The position numbers and the translations under genes are program-made. Below, in pieces: positions 15,457 to 22,834 of a stretch of DNA of 36,325 nt. Location: NCBI GenBank assembly GCA_011389885.1, contig JAABTK010000050.1, positions 1 to 36,325 of the forward strand. The letters are read 5' to 3'. Source of the stretch: Gammaproteobacteria bacterium. Lineage in GTDB: Bacteria; Pseudomonadota; Gammaproteobacteria; Chromatiales; Chromatiaceae. Each line of letters starts with the position of its first letter. The first letter of the stretch is position 1. The notes beneath the pieces were generated by a model. It had not been told where the DNA came from. It was given only the letters and a program-made list of their open reading frames with translations, and did no database searches.

Positions 15457-16833
15457 ATGCTCCTCCAGTTCGCCGTCGAAAATTTCGCCTGCTTCGCCGA
15501 TGAGGCCCTGTTCTCCATGGTCGCCTCGGTGGATGATGAGCACCCGGGACATCTGGTGCAGTCGGAGGCGGGGCGCAAGCCGCGCATCCTGCGCACCGCC
15601 GCCCTCTATGGGGCCAATGGTCACGGCAAGACCAAGCTGGTGGAGGCGATGCGGCTGGCCCAGCGTTTCATCCTTAAGGGGGTGCGCAGCGGGCAGGCGA
15701 CCCCGGTGTCGCCGTTTCGGCTCAATGCCGAATCCGCCGCATCACCCACGCGTTTCGAGTTCGTGATCGAGTATCAGGGCGTGGAGTATGTCTACGGATT
15801 CCTGGCGGATGACAGGCGCGTGCATGAGGAGTGGCTGTTCGGCAGGCCGAACGTGCGCGAGGTGCGCTACTTCGAGCGGGTTACGGATGCCGCGGGTAAG
15901 GTGAAGGTGGAGACCGGCCCGGCACTCTCCGGGCGCACCAAGAAGCAGCGCCAGTTTCTAGAGTTCGTCGCCCAGGGCGCCCGTGCGAATCAGTTGTTTC
16001 TGACCGAGGCGGTGGACCGCAATGTAGAGGCCTTACAGCCGCTGTACGAGTGGTTCGACGAGGTGTTGACCGTCATTTCGGCGACGGGGCGCTATCAGCC
16101 GCTGGAGGTGCGGGCCTATCAGGAGAAGGAATTCCTGGCATTCATCGCCGATTTCCTGAGTCGCGCGGGAACCGGCATCGAGGGCCTGGAAACGGTGCAG
16201 GAAGATCTGGATTACGACCAGCATCTGCCGAAGCTGCCCGATGACATGCGCGAGCAGATCGAGGCGGATATTGCATCCGGGCGAATCGTCACCCTGATGA
16301 ATCAGGGCGGTTCCACGTTCTCTCTGTGTTCCGGCGGCAACGGCCAGCCTATGCTACTGAGGCTGCGAACCCGGCACGGGGGACGCGATGGCGCCTCGGC
16401 GACCTTCGATTTCGAAGAGGAGTCCGCCGGAACCCAGCGCTTGATGGAGATCCTGCCCATGCTGGCGGACGTGCGCACCCGGGAGAAGGTCTATGTGATC
16501 GATGAACTGGACCGAAAGCTCCACCCGCTGTTGTCGCGCCTGTTCGTTTCAACCTATTTGGAGCAGTGCGGTGAAGAGGAGCGGGGGCAGTTGGTCTTTA
16601 CCTCCCACGATGACAACCTGCTCGATCTGGATCTGCTGCGGCGGGATGAGATCTGGTTCCTGGAAAAGGACCGTTTCGGGGCGTCGCGGCTCTACTCCCT
16701 GAGTGACCTGCGGGTGCGACCGGACCTGAAAATCAACAAGGGGTATCTGGCCGGACGCTTTGGCGGCATTCCGAAGTTGCGGCGGCTATCGGGTGAGCGC
16801 CCATGTGGCGATGAGGCGCATACCGGGGGTTGA
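15457..16833 (+). CDS. RloA/AbiLi-like AAA (ABC-type) ATPase, defence
   Basis: A 458-residue ATPase of the AAA_15/AAA_21 group related to OLD, RloA and AbiLi proteins. Visible motifs are Walker A GANGHGKT (52-59), the ABC-type signature ESAGTQRL (322-329), Walker B VYVIDELD (about 346-353) and a switch His at about 384 (TSHDDNLLD). The N-terminal LLQFAVENFACFADE is the usual family opening. AGGA lies seven bases before the start. The rloB gene begins two bases after the stop. In related systems (AbiL, PARIS) the ATPase senses phage and releases or activates a Toprim-like toxin. Here the role is inferred from architecture. Both genes look intact. Confidence 0.88.
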   Translation: MLLQFAVENFACFADEALFSMVASVDDEHPGHLVQSEAGRKPRILRTAALYGANGHGKTKLVEAMRLAQRFILKGVRSGQATPVSPFRLNAESAASPTRFEFVIEYQGVEYVYGFLADDRRVHEEWLFGRPNVREVRYFERVTDAAGKVKVETGPALSGRTKKQRQFLEFVAQGARANQLFLTEAVDRNVEALQPLYEWFDEVLTVISATGRYQPLEVRAYQEKEFLAFIADFLSRAGTGIEGLETVQEDLDYDQHLPKLPDDMREQIEADIASGRIVTLMNQGGSTFSLCSGGNGQPMLLRLRTRHGGRDGASATFDFEEESAGTQRLMEILPMLADVRTREKVYVIDELDRKLHPLLSRLFVSTYLEQCGEEERGQLVFTSHDDNLLDLDLLRRDEIWFLEKDRFGASRLYSLSDLRVRPDLKINKGYLAGRFGGIPKLRRLSGERPCGDEAHTGG

Positions 16834-16835
16834 TA

Positions 16836-17441
16836 ATGGGTCTCACCTCACGCAAAAAGCGGCCGCTTGATCGACAGGTCGAGCACTTGGGGGGTACGCG
16901 CCTGATCGTGGTCGCGGCTGAGGGCCACGCCACCGAGGAGCAATATTTCTCGATGATCGACAGCACCCGGGTGCAGGTCAAGGTGCTATCGACCGGCGAA
17001 GATCACCAATCGGCCCCCGAGTATGTGCTGGAGCGCCTGAAGGGGTTTCGCGGTGAGTATGAATTGGCCGGTGAAGATGAACGCTGGCTGATGCTCGACG
17101 TGGATCGCTGGGGAGACGCCAAGCTATCTCGGGTGGCGCGAGAGGCGAATAGCACGGGGTTCGGGCTCGCGGTGAGTAATCCCTGTTTTGAGGTCTGGTT
17201 GCTGTTGCATCACGCGGAAACGGTGGCTCAGGCCGCCCGATGCGACGAGGTGGAGGGCTGGCTACGGGAGGCCTTGGGCGGATCCTTCAACAAGTCTCGC
17301 CTGACACTTGAGCGGTTCAAACCCCACATCGAAGGTGCGGTGCGACGCGCCCGCGCAGCGGACGACCGCCCGCGAAGCCGCTGGCCCGCCAAAACCGGCA
17401 CCCATGTTTATCGGGTCTTCGAAAATATACCTTTGAACTGA
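16836..17441 (+). CDS. RloB/AbiLii-like Toprim-fold effector
   Basis: A 201-residue protein of the RloB family, partner of the preceding ATPase. Toprim-type acidic residues are visible: Glu29 with EE at 34-35 (VVAAEGHATEEQYF), and Asp88/Asp90 (LMLDVDRWGD). The RloB hallmark SNPCFEVWLLLHH follows at 114-126. The open frame could begin at TTG 16830, overlapping rloA, but ATG 16836 follows a GGGGG tract (16825-16829) and is preferred. By analogy with AbiLii and PARIS AriB it would be the nuclease or toxin released on infection; the target is unknown. The C-terminal tail is basic (RRARAADDRPRSRW), compatible with nucleic acid binding. Confidence 0.87.
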   Translation: MGLTSRKKRPLDRQVEHLGGTRLIVVAAEGHATEEQYFSMIDSTRVQVKVLSTGEDHQSAPEYVLERLKGFRGEYELAGEDERWLMLDVDRWGDAKLSRVAREANSTGFGLAVSNPCFEVWLLLHHAETVAQAARCDEVEGWLREALGGSFNKSRLTLERFKPHIEGAVRRARAADDRPRSRWPAKTGTHVYRVFENIPLN

Positions 17442-17475
17442 TTATGCAAAAGTTGGCTATAGAGGGGCTTGGCGG

Positions 17476-17510
17476 ATTCAACCACAGAGGGCACGGAGGA
17501 CCACGGCCTT
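17476..17510. repeat. CACAGAG repeat fragment after rloB
   Basis: AACCACAGAGGGCACGGAGG followed by ACCACGG is a half-copy of the CACAGAG family, 35 bases after the rloB stop. With the copy at 15182-15337 it brackets the defence pair in direct orientation. Confidence 0.6.
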
Positions 17511-17582
17511 TCTGTCCTGACTTGGATTTGCCCCCCACCCGCCGCATCTTCGTTTTTGTGTTCCCACCGGCAGTATCGACTC

Positions 17583-18416
17583 ATGAAAATCGCAGTCCTT
17601 TCTGATGTCCACGGCAACCTGCCGGCCCTCGAAGCGGTGCTCGACGATATCGAGCATTGGGGGCCGGATCGGGTAGTGGCCAATGGCGACTTGGTCAACC
17701 GCGGGCCGGACAGCCCCGGCGTGCTGCGGCGGCTTAAAGAGCGCTGGCCCGCAGCGGTGACCCTGCGCGGCAATCACGAAACCTTTGTGCTCGCTTGCCT
17801 GAATGCGGATTTCCCCACCGAGGGCATGCGCGGGCGGATCAAACGCTTTGCGCGCTGGACCTTTGAGCAGTTGGGGTCCGAGCGCATTGACGAAATTCAG
17901 CACTGGGCGGACCACCTGGACCTCGACGACCTGGAGGGCGGCGCTGTGCATTTCACCCATGGCTCGCGCCTGGGCAATCGCGACGGCGTGCATCCGCGCA
18001 CCCCGGAGGCGGACCTCGGCCCCAAGCTGGGCGATGCGCGCGACCTGTTCGTGTCCTCGCATACCCATTGGCCCATGGTGCGCGCGTATCAGGGTAACCT
18101 GGTGGTCAATACCGGCTCGGTCGGCTCGCCGTTCGATCGCGACCCCCGCGCCTGCTATGCCCGGCTGAGCTTCTCCCAAGGGCGCTGGCGGGCCGCCATT
18201 CGACGCCTCGATTATGATCGTGCGGCGGCCGAGCGCAGCTTCGAGGATACCGGCTTCCTGCAAGCGGTCGGCCCCCTGGGGCGTCTGATGTTGCAGGAGT
18301 TTCGCAGCTCCCGCGGCCTGATGGGGCCTTGGATGCGCAGCTATCACCAAGCGGTGCTCGACGGCGAACTGGGCTTGGACGAGTCGGTGGAGCGACTACT
18401 GCGGGAGTACAGATGA
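17583..18416 (+). CDS. Calcineurin-like metallophosphoesterase
   Basis: A 277-residue cytosolic phosphoesterase of the YfcE/diadenosine-tetraphosphatase-like superfamily. The metal-binding motifs are in order: DVHGN (8-12), NGDLVNRG, GNHE, then a late SHTHWPM and NTGSVG. The open frame reaches back to 17469 through the repeat, but the family start MKIAVLSDVHGN is the ATG at 17583. The substrate cannot be read from the sequence. The stop overlaps the glutaredoxin start by four bases, so the two genes are co-translated. The C-terminal ninety or so residues are less conserved. Confidence 0.85.
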   Translation: MKIAVLSDVHGNLPALEAVLDDIEHWGPDRVVANGDLVNRGPDSPGVLRRLKERWPAAVTLRGNHETFVLACLNADFPTEGMRGRIKRFARWTFEQLGSERIDEIQHWADHLDLDDLEGGAVHFTHGSRLGNRDGVHPRTPEADLGPKLGDARDLFVSSHTHWPMVRAYQGNLVVNTGSVGSPFDRDPRACYARLSFSQGRWRAAIRRLDYDRAAAERSFEDTGFLQAVGPLGRLMLQEFRSSRGLMGPWMRSYHQAVLDGELGLDESVERLLREYR

Positions 18417-18664
18417 ACGCCAAGGCCAAGACCCCGCGCATCACCCTCTATACCACTGGGCGCTGCCCGCACTGCCGCCGGCTTAAGGCGTTTTTGCAGC
18501 AACGCGGGTTGACGTTTCGCGAGCTGGACGTGGAGCGCAGCCGGCGCGCCCTGACCGAGTTTCAACGCCTGGGCGGGCGCAGCGTGCCGCTGGTGCAGAT
18601 CGGCGATGCGGTGGTGCGCGGTTTTGACCGCAGGCGGCTGGAGCAGCTGCTGAAGGGCGGCTGA
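18413..18664 (+). CDS. Glutaredoxin
   Basis: An 83-residue glutaredoxin with the dithiol motif CPHC in the first third (TTGRCPHCRRLKAFL), the cis-proline SVPLVQIG and a C-terminal RGFDRRRLEQLL helix. It reduces protein or glutathione mixed disulfides with glutathione. The start (ATGA) overlaps the metallophosphoesterase stop. A symmetric hairpin follows 12 bases after the stop. The size and motif match class I glutaredoxins of the GrxC/NrdH range; the specific partner is unknown. Confidence 0.87.
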   Translation: MNAKAKTPRITLYTTGRCPHCRRLKAFLQQRGLTFRELDVERSRRALTEFQRLGGRSVPLVQIGDAVVRGFDRRRLEQLLKGG

Positions 18665-18675
18665 GAGATCGGGCG

Positions 18676-18693
18676 TGGAGGTTTCAACCTCCA
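18676..18693. terminator. Hairpin between convergent glutaredoxin genes
   Basis: TGGAGGTT (18676-18683) and AACCTCCA (18686-18693) are perfect inverted arms with a two-base centre. They lie 12 bases after the plus-strand glutaredoxin and before the convergent minus-strand gene. There is no strong T run; a bidirectional terminator is plausible. Confidence 0.4.
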
Positions 18694-18718
18694 AAGCATC
18701 TCCCGCCCCAGGCGCTTT

Positions 18719-18753
18719 CGGAACGCAGAGGACCGCAGAGTGCGCGGAGGAGG
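18719..18753. repeat. GC-rich CGCAGAGG repeat fragment
   Basis: GGAACGCAGAGGACCGCAG followed by AGTGCGCGGAGGA is a fragment of the same repeat seen at 129-306 and 26499-26856. Again it lies between two convergent genes. Confidence 0.6.
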
Positions 18754-18758
18754 GAAAT

Positions 18759-19217
18759 TCAGTGCCGGGCGGCCGCGGTGTAGAGACGATCAAAGGCCTC
18801 GGCTGAGAAGCCGTTCAACCGCCGATCACCGACCAGGATCACCGGCACTCCGGTCGCCCCCTGGCGTTGGTACTTGCGCCGCGCCTCGTCCGAGCGTTGG
18901 ATGTCGTATTCCTTATACGCGATGTCCTGCTGCTGGAAGTGACGCTTGGCCGCCTTGCAGTAGCCGCAGCCTTGGATGGTGAAGATGGTCACGGCCGCAG
19001 CGGGCGCGGGGTCGGACGGATCCGGGGTATAAACGGAAACCTCCGGGGCGGCGTAGGTGTTGGGGCGGATGTCCACCGACTCGGTGCCCGCGTCCGCCGG
19101 CGGGCGGTCGCCGAAATGCACCGTGCCGTCGGTGTCGGTCCATTTGTAGACGCCGCCGAGGACGGGCGCCGATGTCAGAGTAACGCAGAAAATAAGCCCA
19201 AAGCACACCTTCGTCAT
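18759..19217 (-). CDS. Exported DUF4124-glutaredoxin fusion
   Basis: A 152-residue protein. A signal peptide (about 1-21) is followed by a DUF4124 domain (GVYKWTDTDGTVHFGDRPP) and a glutaredoxin-like domain with a CGYC motif near 86 and GVPVILVGDRRLNGF later. The frame could start at 19256, overlapping cpdA, but ATG 19217 has GGGAGA nine bases upstream and gives a proper signal peptide. Export implies a periplasmic thiol function, perhaps disulfide handling, although glutathione is not usually abundant there. It is in operon order behind cpdA (32 bases). The role is inferred from domains only. Confidence 0.82.
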   Translation of the reverse strand: MTKVCFGLIFCVTLTSAPVLGGVYKWTDTDGTVHFGDRPPADAGTESVDIRPNTYAAPEVSVYTPDPSDPAPAAAVTIFTIQGCGYCKAAKRHFQQQDIAYKEYDIQRSDEARRKYQRQGATGVPVILVGDRRLNGFSAEAFDRLYTAAARH

Positions 19218-19248
19218 GGCGCAAAATCTCCCGATATCAATAATCCCA

Positions 19249-20100
19249 TCAGACATACCCCCATGAGTTCAAATCCAATCCCGCGGGCATTTCGGCCAGC
19301 CGCTCTACGCCGCTGCGCACCTCGCCGTCGGGCAGCAAGGCGATCCAGCGGTAGCCGGGCGGCAGTTCGTCGAGGCCGAAATCGGTCTTCTTGGGGGTGA
19401 ACTGGATGCAGGTGGAGGGGGTGCCCATCAGGCGCACGCCGTTGCGTTCGCTCTCGAATTCCTGGTGGATGTGACCGAACAGGATGGCGCGAACATTGGG
19501 GTAGCGGTCTACGATGGCGAAGAATTCTTCGGGGTTGTCCACCGCCATGGTGTCCATCCAGGTGCTGCCGACCGGCACCGGTTGGTGGTGCAGGCAGATC
19601 ATGATATGGCGATCACGGTTGGCTTCGAGGCAGCGTTCGAGGTGTCTAAGCTGTTCTTCCGGCAGGTGGCTGAAGGCGCTTTCAGGGATGGTGGAGTCGA
19701 GCATGATCAGCGCCCAACCGCCCTTGCGCACGCAAGGGGCGGTGTTGAAGGCGCCGCTGTCGAGCCACTTGCCGAGCACCTCGGATTTGTCGTGGTTTCC
19801 GGGTATGCAGTGGGCCGGCGCGTCGAGGGATTCGATGGTTCGGCGGAAGCGCTGATAGCCGGTGGGGGTGGAGTCATGCACCACGTCGCCGGTGATCAGC
19901 ACCAAATCCACTGGCAGCAGCCGCTGCTTCACCTGCTCCACCACCAGATCGAGGCTTTCCTGGGTCTTCAGGCCCACCAGGCGGTTTTCCGGGTCGGCGT
20001 ACAGGTGGGGGTCGGTGATCTGCACCAAACGAAGGGCGCCCGCCGGGAGATCCGTAAAAGGGGGAAAGCGATGTGCGCTGGGTTTCGCCTGGTCACTCAT
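19249..20100 (-). CDS. cpdA: 3',5'-cyclic AMP phosphodiesterase CpdA
   Basis: A 283-residue class III phosphodiesterase (Icc/CpdA) that hydrolyses cAMP to AMP. The metallophosphoesterase motifs are all visible in order: DPHLY near 30, GDVVHD near 71, GNHDKS near 98, CLHHQP near 169 and FGHIH near 208. Length and motif spacing fit CpdA (275 residues in Escherichia coli). It sits first in a minus-strand pair with the DUF4124-glutaredoxin gene. A cAMP-producing CHASE2 cyclase lies about 10 kb away in the same window, so synthesis and breakdown are both encoded locally. 20101-20245 holds nothing recognisable. Confidence 0.92.
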   Translation of the reverse strand: MSDQAKPSAHRFPPFTDLPAGALRLVQITDPHLYADPENRLVGLKTQESLDLVVEQVKQRLLPVDLVLITGDVVHDSTPTGYQRFRRTIESLDAPAHCIPGNHDKSEVLGKWLDSGAFNTAPCVRKGGWALIMLDSTIPESAFSHLPEEQLRHLERCLEANRDRHIMICLHHQPVPVGSTWMDTMAVDNPEEFFAIVDRYPNVRAILFGHIHQEFESERNGVRLMGTPSTCIQFTPKKTDFGLDELPPGYRWIALLPDGEVRSGVERLAEMPAGLDLNSWGYV

Positions 20101-20245
20101 GATCTTGAGCCGCTCGTCACTGGTCTTTACAGGGGGTAACGCCCGAGTTTGTCGGTTCGCCTTCGCAGGGTCCGATGTTCTCGGCGTTGCAGGCTATTTT
20201 CGTTGCATCGGTGAAGGATTGCCAGATCGCGCACTGGGCAAGGGC

Positions 20246-20761
20246 TTAGAAATTGTCCGTGGAGATGAACAGGCCCACGCGCAGATCCTTGGCCATGTAG
20301 ATCTCTTTGTCGTCCACGCTCATCACGCCGTCCGCCACGCCGAGCACCAGCTTGCGGCTGATGACGCGCTTCATGTGGATCGCGTAACTCACCTTGCGGG
20401 CGGTTGGCAGCACCTGGCCGGTGAACTTCACCTCGCCCACGCCGAGGGCGCGGCCGTGGCCGGGGTTGCCGATCCAGGCCAGGAAGAAGCCGACGGCCTG
20501 CCACATGGCATCCAGCCCCAGGCAGCCGGGCATGACCGGATCGCCGGGGAAGTGGCAGTCGAAAAACCACAGGTCCGGGCGGATATCCAGTTCGGCCTGG
20601 ATTTGACCCTTGCCGTAATTGCCGCCCTCGTCCGACATCCAGGTGATGCGGTCCATCATCAGCATGTTGGGCGTGGGCAGTTGGGCGTTGCCGGGGCCGA
20701 ACATTTCGCCGCGACTGCAACTCAGGAGTTCTTCCCGGGTGAAGCTGTTCTTTTTCGTCAT
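20246..20761 (-). CDS. fabA: 3-hydroxydecanoyl-ACP dehydratase/isomerase FabA
   Basis: A 171-residue bifunctional enzyme of anaerobic unsaturated fatty acid synthesis: it dehydrates 3-hydroxydecanoyl-ACP and isomerises the product to the cis-3 form. The catalytic His70 ([11 protein letters not shown]) and Asp84 (GLDAMWQ) fall at exactly the Escherichia coli positions. The start has only a weak AAG upstream. The partner ketosynthase gene fabB, often next door, is absent here: downstream is a 145-base gap and then cpdA. Presence of FabA supports a proteobacterial, probably gammaproteobacterial, source. Confidence 0.95.
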   Translation of the reverse strand: MTKKNSFTREELLSCSRGEMFGPGNAQLPTPNMLMMDRITWMSDEGGNYGKGQIQAELDIRPDLWFFDCHFPGDPVMPGCLGLDAMWQAVGFFLAWIGNPGHGRALGVGEVKFTGQVLPTARKVSYAIHMKRVISRKLVLGVADGVMSVDDKEIYMAKDLRVGLFISTDNF

Positions 20762-20857
20762 TGGTTTTCTTAGGTATATTCGCTAACTGCCCGGTTTTCG
20801 AGCATGGATTGAGGTAGTTTCGCCCCGCGGGCGGGCGGTGTCAAATGCGCCCTTGGG

Positions 20858-22576
20858 TTATGGGGCGAGCTGTTGCTGGAGCAGGAACGCGATTTGGTCC
20901 AACGGGATCATGCGGTTTTCGCTGTCCCGCCGCCCGCGGTACTCCACCTGCCCGGCGTCCAGGCCCTTTTCGCCCACCACCACCCGGTGCGGGATGCCGA
21001 TTAGCTCCATGTCGGCGAACATAAAGCCGGGGCGCACGTCGCGGTCGTCGAGCAGCACCTCGATCCCGGCCGCGGTGAGTTCGGCGTAGAGCTTTTCCAC
21101 CGCCTCCTGCACCCGATGGGAGCGATTTAGCTTCATCGGCAACAGGGCGACCTGAAAGGGGGCGATGGCGGCGGGCCAGATGATGCCGTTGGCGTCATGC
21201 CCCTGCTCGATGGCCGCGGCCACCACGCGGGAGACGCCAATGCCGTAGCAGCCCATGATCATGGGCTGGGCGCGGCCGTTTTCGTCCAGCACCGTGGCCT
21301 TCATGGACTCGGAATACTTGGTCCCGAGCTGGAAGATGTGGCCCACCTCGATGCCGCGCTTAATCTGCAAGCGGCCTTGGCCGTCGGGGCTCGGGTCGCC
21401 GTCCTGCACATTGCGCAGGTCCGCCGCCTGAGGCAGCGGGCAGTCGCGCCCCCAGTTGACGCCGAACCAGTGCTTGCCGTCCTGATTGGCCCCGGCGGAG
21501 AAGTCGGCCATTTGGGTCAGGCTGCGGTCCGCAATGGCGGGGAAGGGCAGCTTCACCGGACCCAAAGAGCCGGGGCCGGCGCCCACTGCGGCGCGAATCT
21601 CTTCCTCGGTGGCCATGGTCAGCGGGGCGGCCACCTCGGGCAGCTTGACCGCCTTGATCTCGTTCAGTTCGTGGTCGCCGCGCACCAGCAGGGCCACCAG
21701 CTCGTGCTCCGACTCTTCGGCGGCCTTCACCACCAGGGTCTTGACGGTCTTTTCGATGGGCTGGCCGAACTGCTGCACCAGCTCGGCGATGGTCCTGGCG
21801 TTTGGCGTGTCGATCAGCTCCATCTCGCGCGACGGGGCCGGGCGCTCGCCCGCAGGGGCTAGGGCCTCGGCCATTTCTACGTTGGCCGCGTAGTCGCTGG
21901 TGTCGGAGAAGGCGATGGCGTCTTCCCCCGAATCCGCCAGCACATGGAATTCGTGGGAGCCGGTGCCGCCGATGGCCCCGGTGTCCGCCAGCACCGCGCG
22001 GTAGTCCAGGCCCAGGCGGTCGAAGATCCGCGCGTAGGTGCGGTACATCACCGCATAGGTCTGTTGCAGCGAGTCCTGGTTCAGGTGAAAGGAATAGGCG
22101 TCCTTCATCAGGAACTCGCGCGCCCGCATCAGGCCGAAGCGCGGCCGGCGCTCGTCGCGGAACTTGGTCTGAATTTGGTAGAAGTTCACCGGCAGCTGCT
22201 TGTAGCTCTTGAGTTCGTTGCGCGCCAGCTCGGTGATGATCTCTTCGTGCGTGGGGCCGAAGCAAAAGTCTCGGTGGTGGCGGTCTTGCAGCCGCAGCAT
22301 CTCCGGGCCCATGGCCTCCCAGCGACCGGTTTCCCGCCACAGCTCCGCCGGCTGCACCGCCGGCATCAGCACCTCCAGCGCCCCCGAGCGGTCCATCTCC
22401 TCGCGCACGATGGCCTCCACCTTGCGCAACACCCGCAGCCCCAGCGGCAGCCAGGTATAGAGCCCGGCGGCCAGCTTGCGGATCATGCCGGCGCGCAACA
22501 GCAGTTGGTGGGACACGATCTCCGCGTCCGCAGGGGTTTCCTTGACGGTTTGCAGCGGGAATTGAGAGGTGCGCAT
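20858..22576 (-). CDS. proS: Prolyl-tRNA synthetase (bacterial type)
   Basis: A 572-residue class II aminoacyl-tRNA synthetase, the same length as the Escherichia coli enzyme. It carries the standard opening [19 protein letters not shown], motif 2 with [17 protein letters not shown], the editing (INS) domain between about 224 and 407, and a C-terminal anticodon-binding domain ([13 protein letters not shown]). The frame is open further upstream, but the family start is the ATG at 22576. It is a housekeeping gene, monocistronic here. The 258-base gap 22577-22834 shows only a small CGGGC/GCCCG hairpin near 22789. Confidence 0.96.
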   Translation of the reverse strand: MRTSQFPLQTVKETPADAEIVSHQLLLRAGMIRKLAAGLYTWLPLGLRVLRKVEAIVREEMDRSGALEVLMPAVQPAELWRETGRWEAMGPEMLRLQDRHHRDFCFGPTHEEIITELARNELKSYKQLPVNFYQIQTKFRDERRPRFGLMRAREFLMKDAYSFHLNQDSLQQTYAVMYRTYARIFDRLGLDYRAVLADTGAIGGTGSHEFHVLADSGEDAIAFSDTSDYAANVEMAEALAPAGERPAPSREMELIDTPNARTIAELVQQFGQPIEKTVKTLVVKAAEESEHELVALLVRGDHELNEIKAVKLPEVAAPLTMATEEEIRAAVGAGPGSLGPVKLPFPAIADRSLTQMADFSAGANQDGKHWFGVNWGRDCPLPQAADLRNVQDGDPSPDGQGRLQIKRGIEVGHIFQLGTKYSESMKATVLDENGRAQPMIMGCYGIGVSRVVAAAIEQGHDANGIIWPAAIAPFQVALLPMKLNRSHRVQEAVEKLYAELTAAGIEVLLDDRDVRPGFMFADMELIGIPHRVVVGEKGLDAGQVEYRGRRDSENRMIPLDQIAFLLQQQLAP

Positions 22577-22834
22577 GGAGGCTCCGGTCCGGTTCGCAAA
22601 AAGACGCAATCTTAGCGCTATTGCGGGAGGGGGACAATCGACATTCCTCGGTTCGGTGGGGAACGCAGTGGGTGCGGGGGGCGCAAGGCTCGGTTTCCGT
22701 CAGTGCCTCGGCGCCCCGGCGTCTGGGCGCGTCGGCGATTCTTCAATGAATTCGGATTTGTCACAAAGGCAGGTGCGGGTCGAGTGCCCGGGCTTCGCCC
22801 GAGCTTAGCCGCCGGATGCGCCGAGACGCCGCGC

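Noticed and set aside
19465-20139. Plus-strand open frame of 224 codons
   Set aside because: Antisense to cpdA, whose catalytic motifs are all intact.
22789-22801. CGGGC/GCCCG mini-hairpin after the aldolase-dehydrogenase gene
   Set aside because: The stem is only five pairs with no T run, so it is too weak to call as a terminator in such GC-rich DNA.
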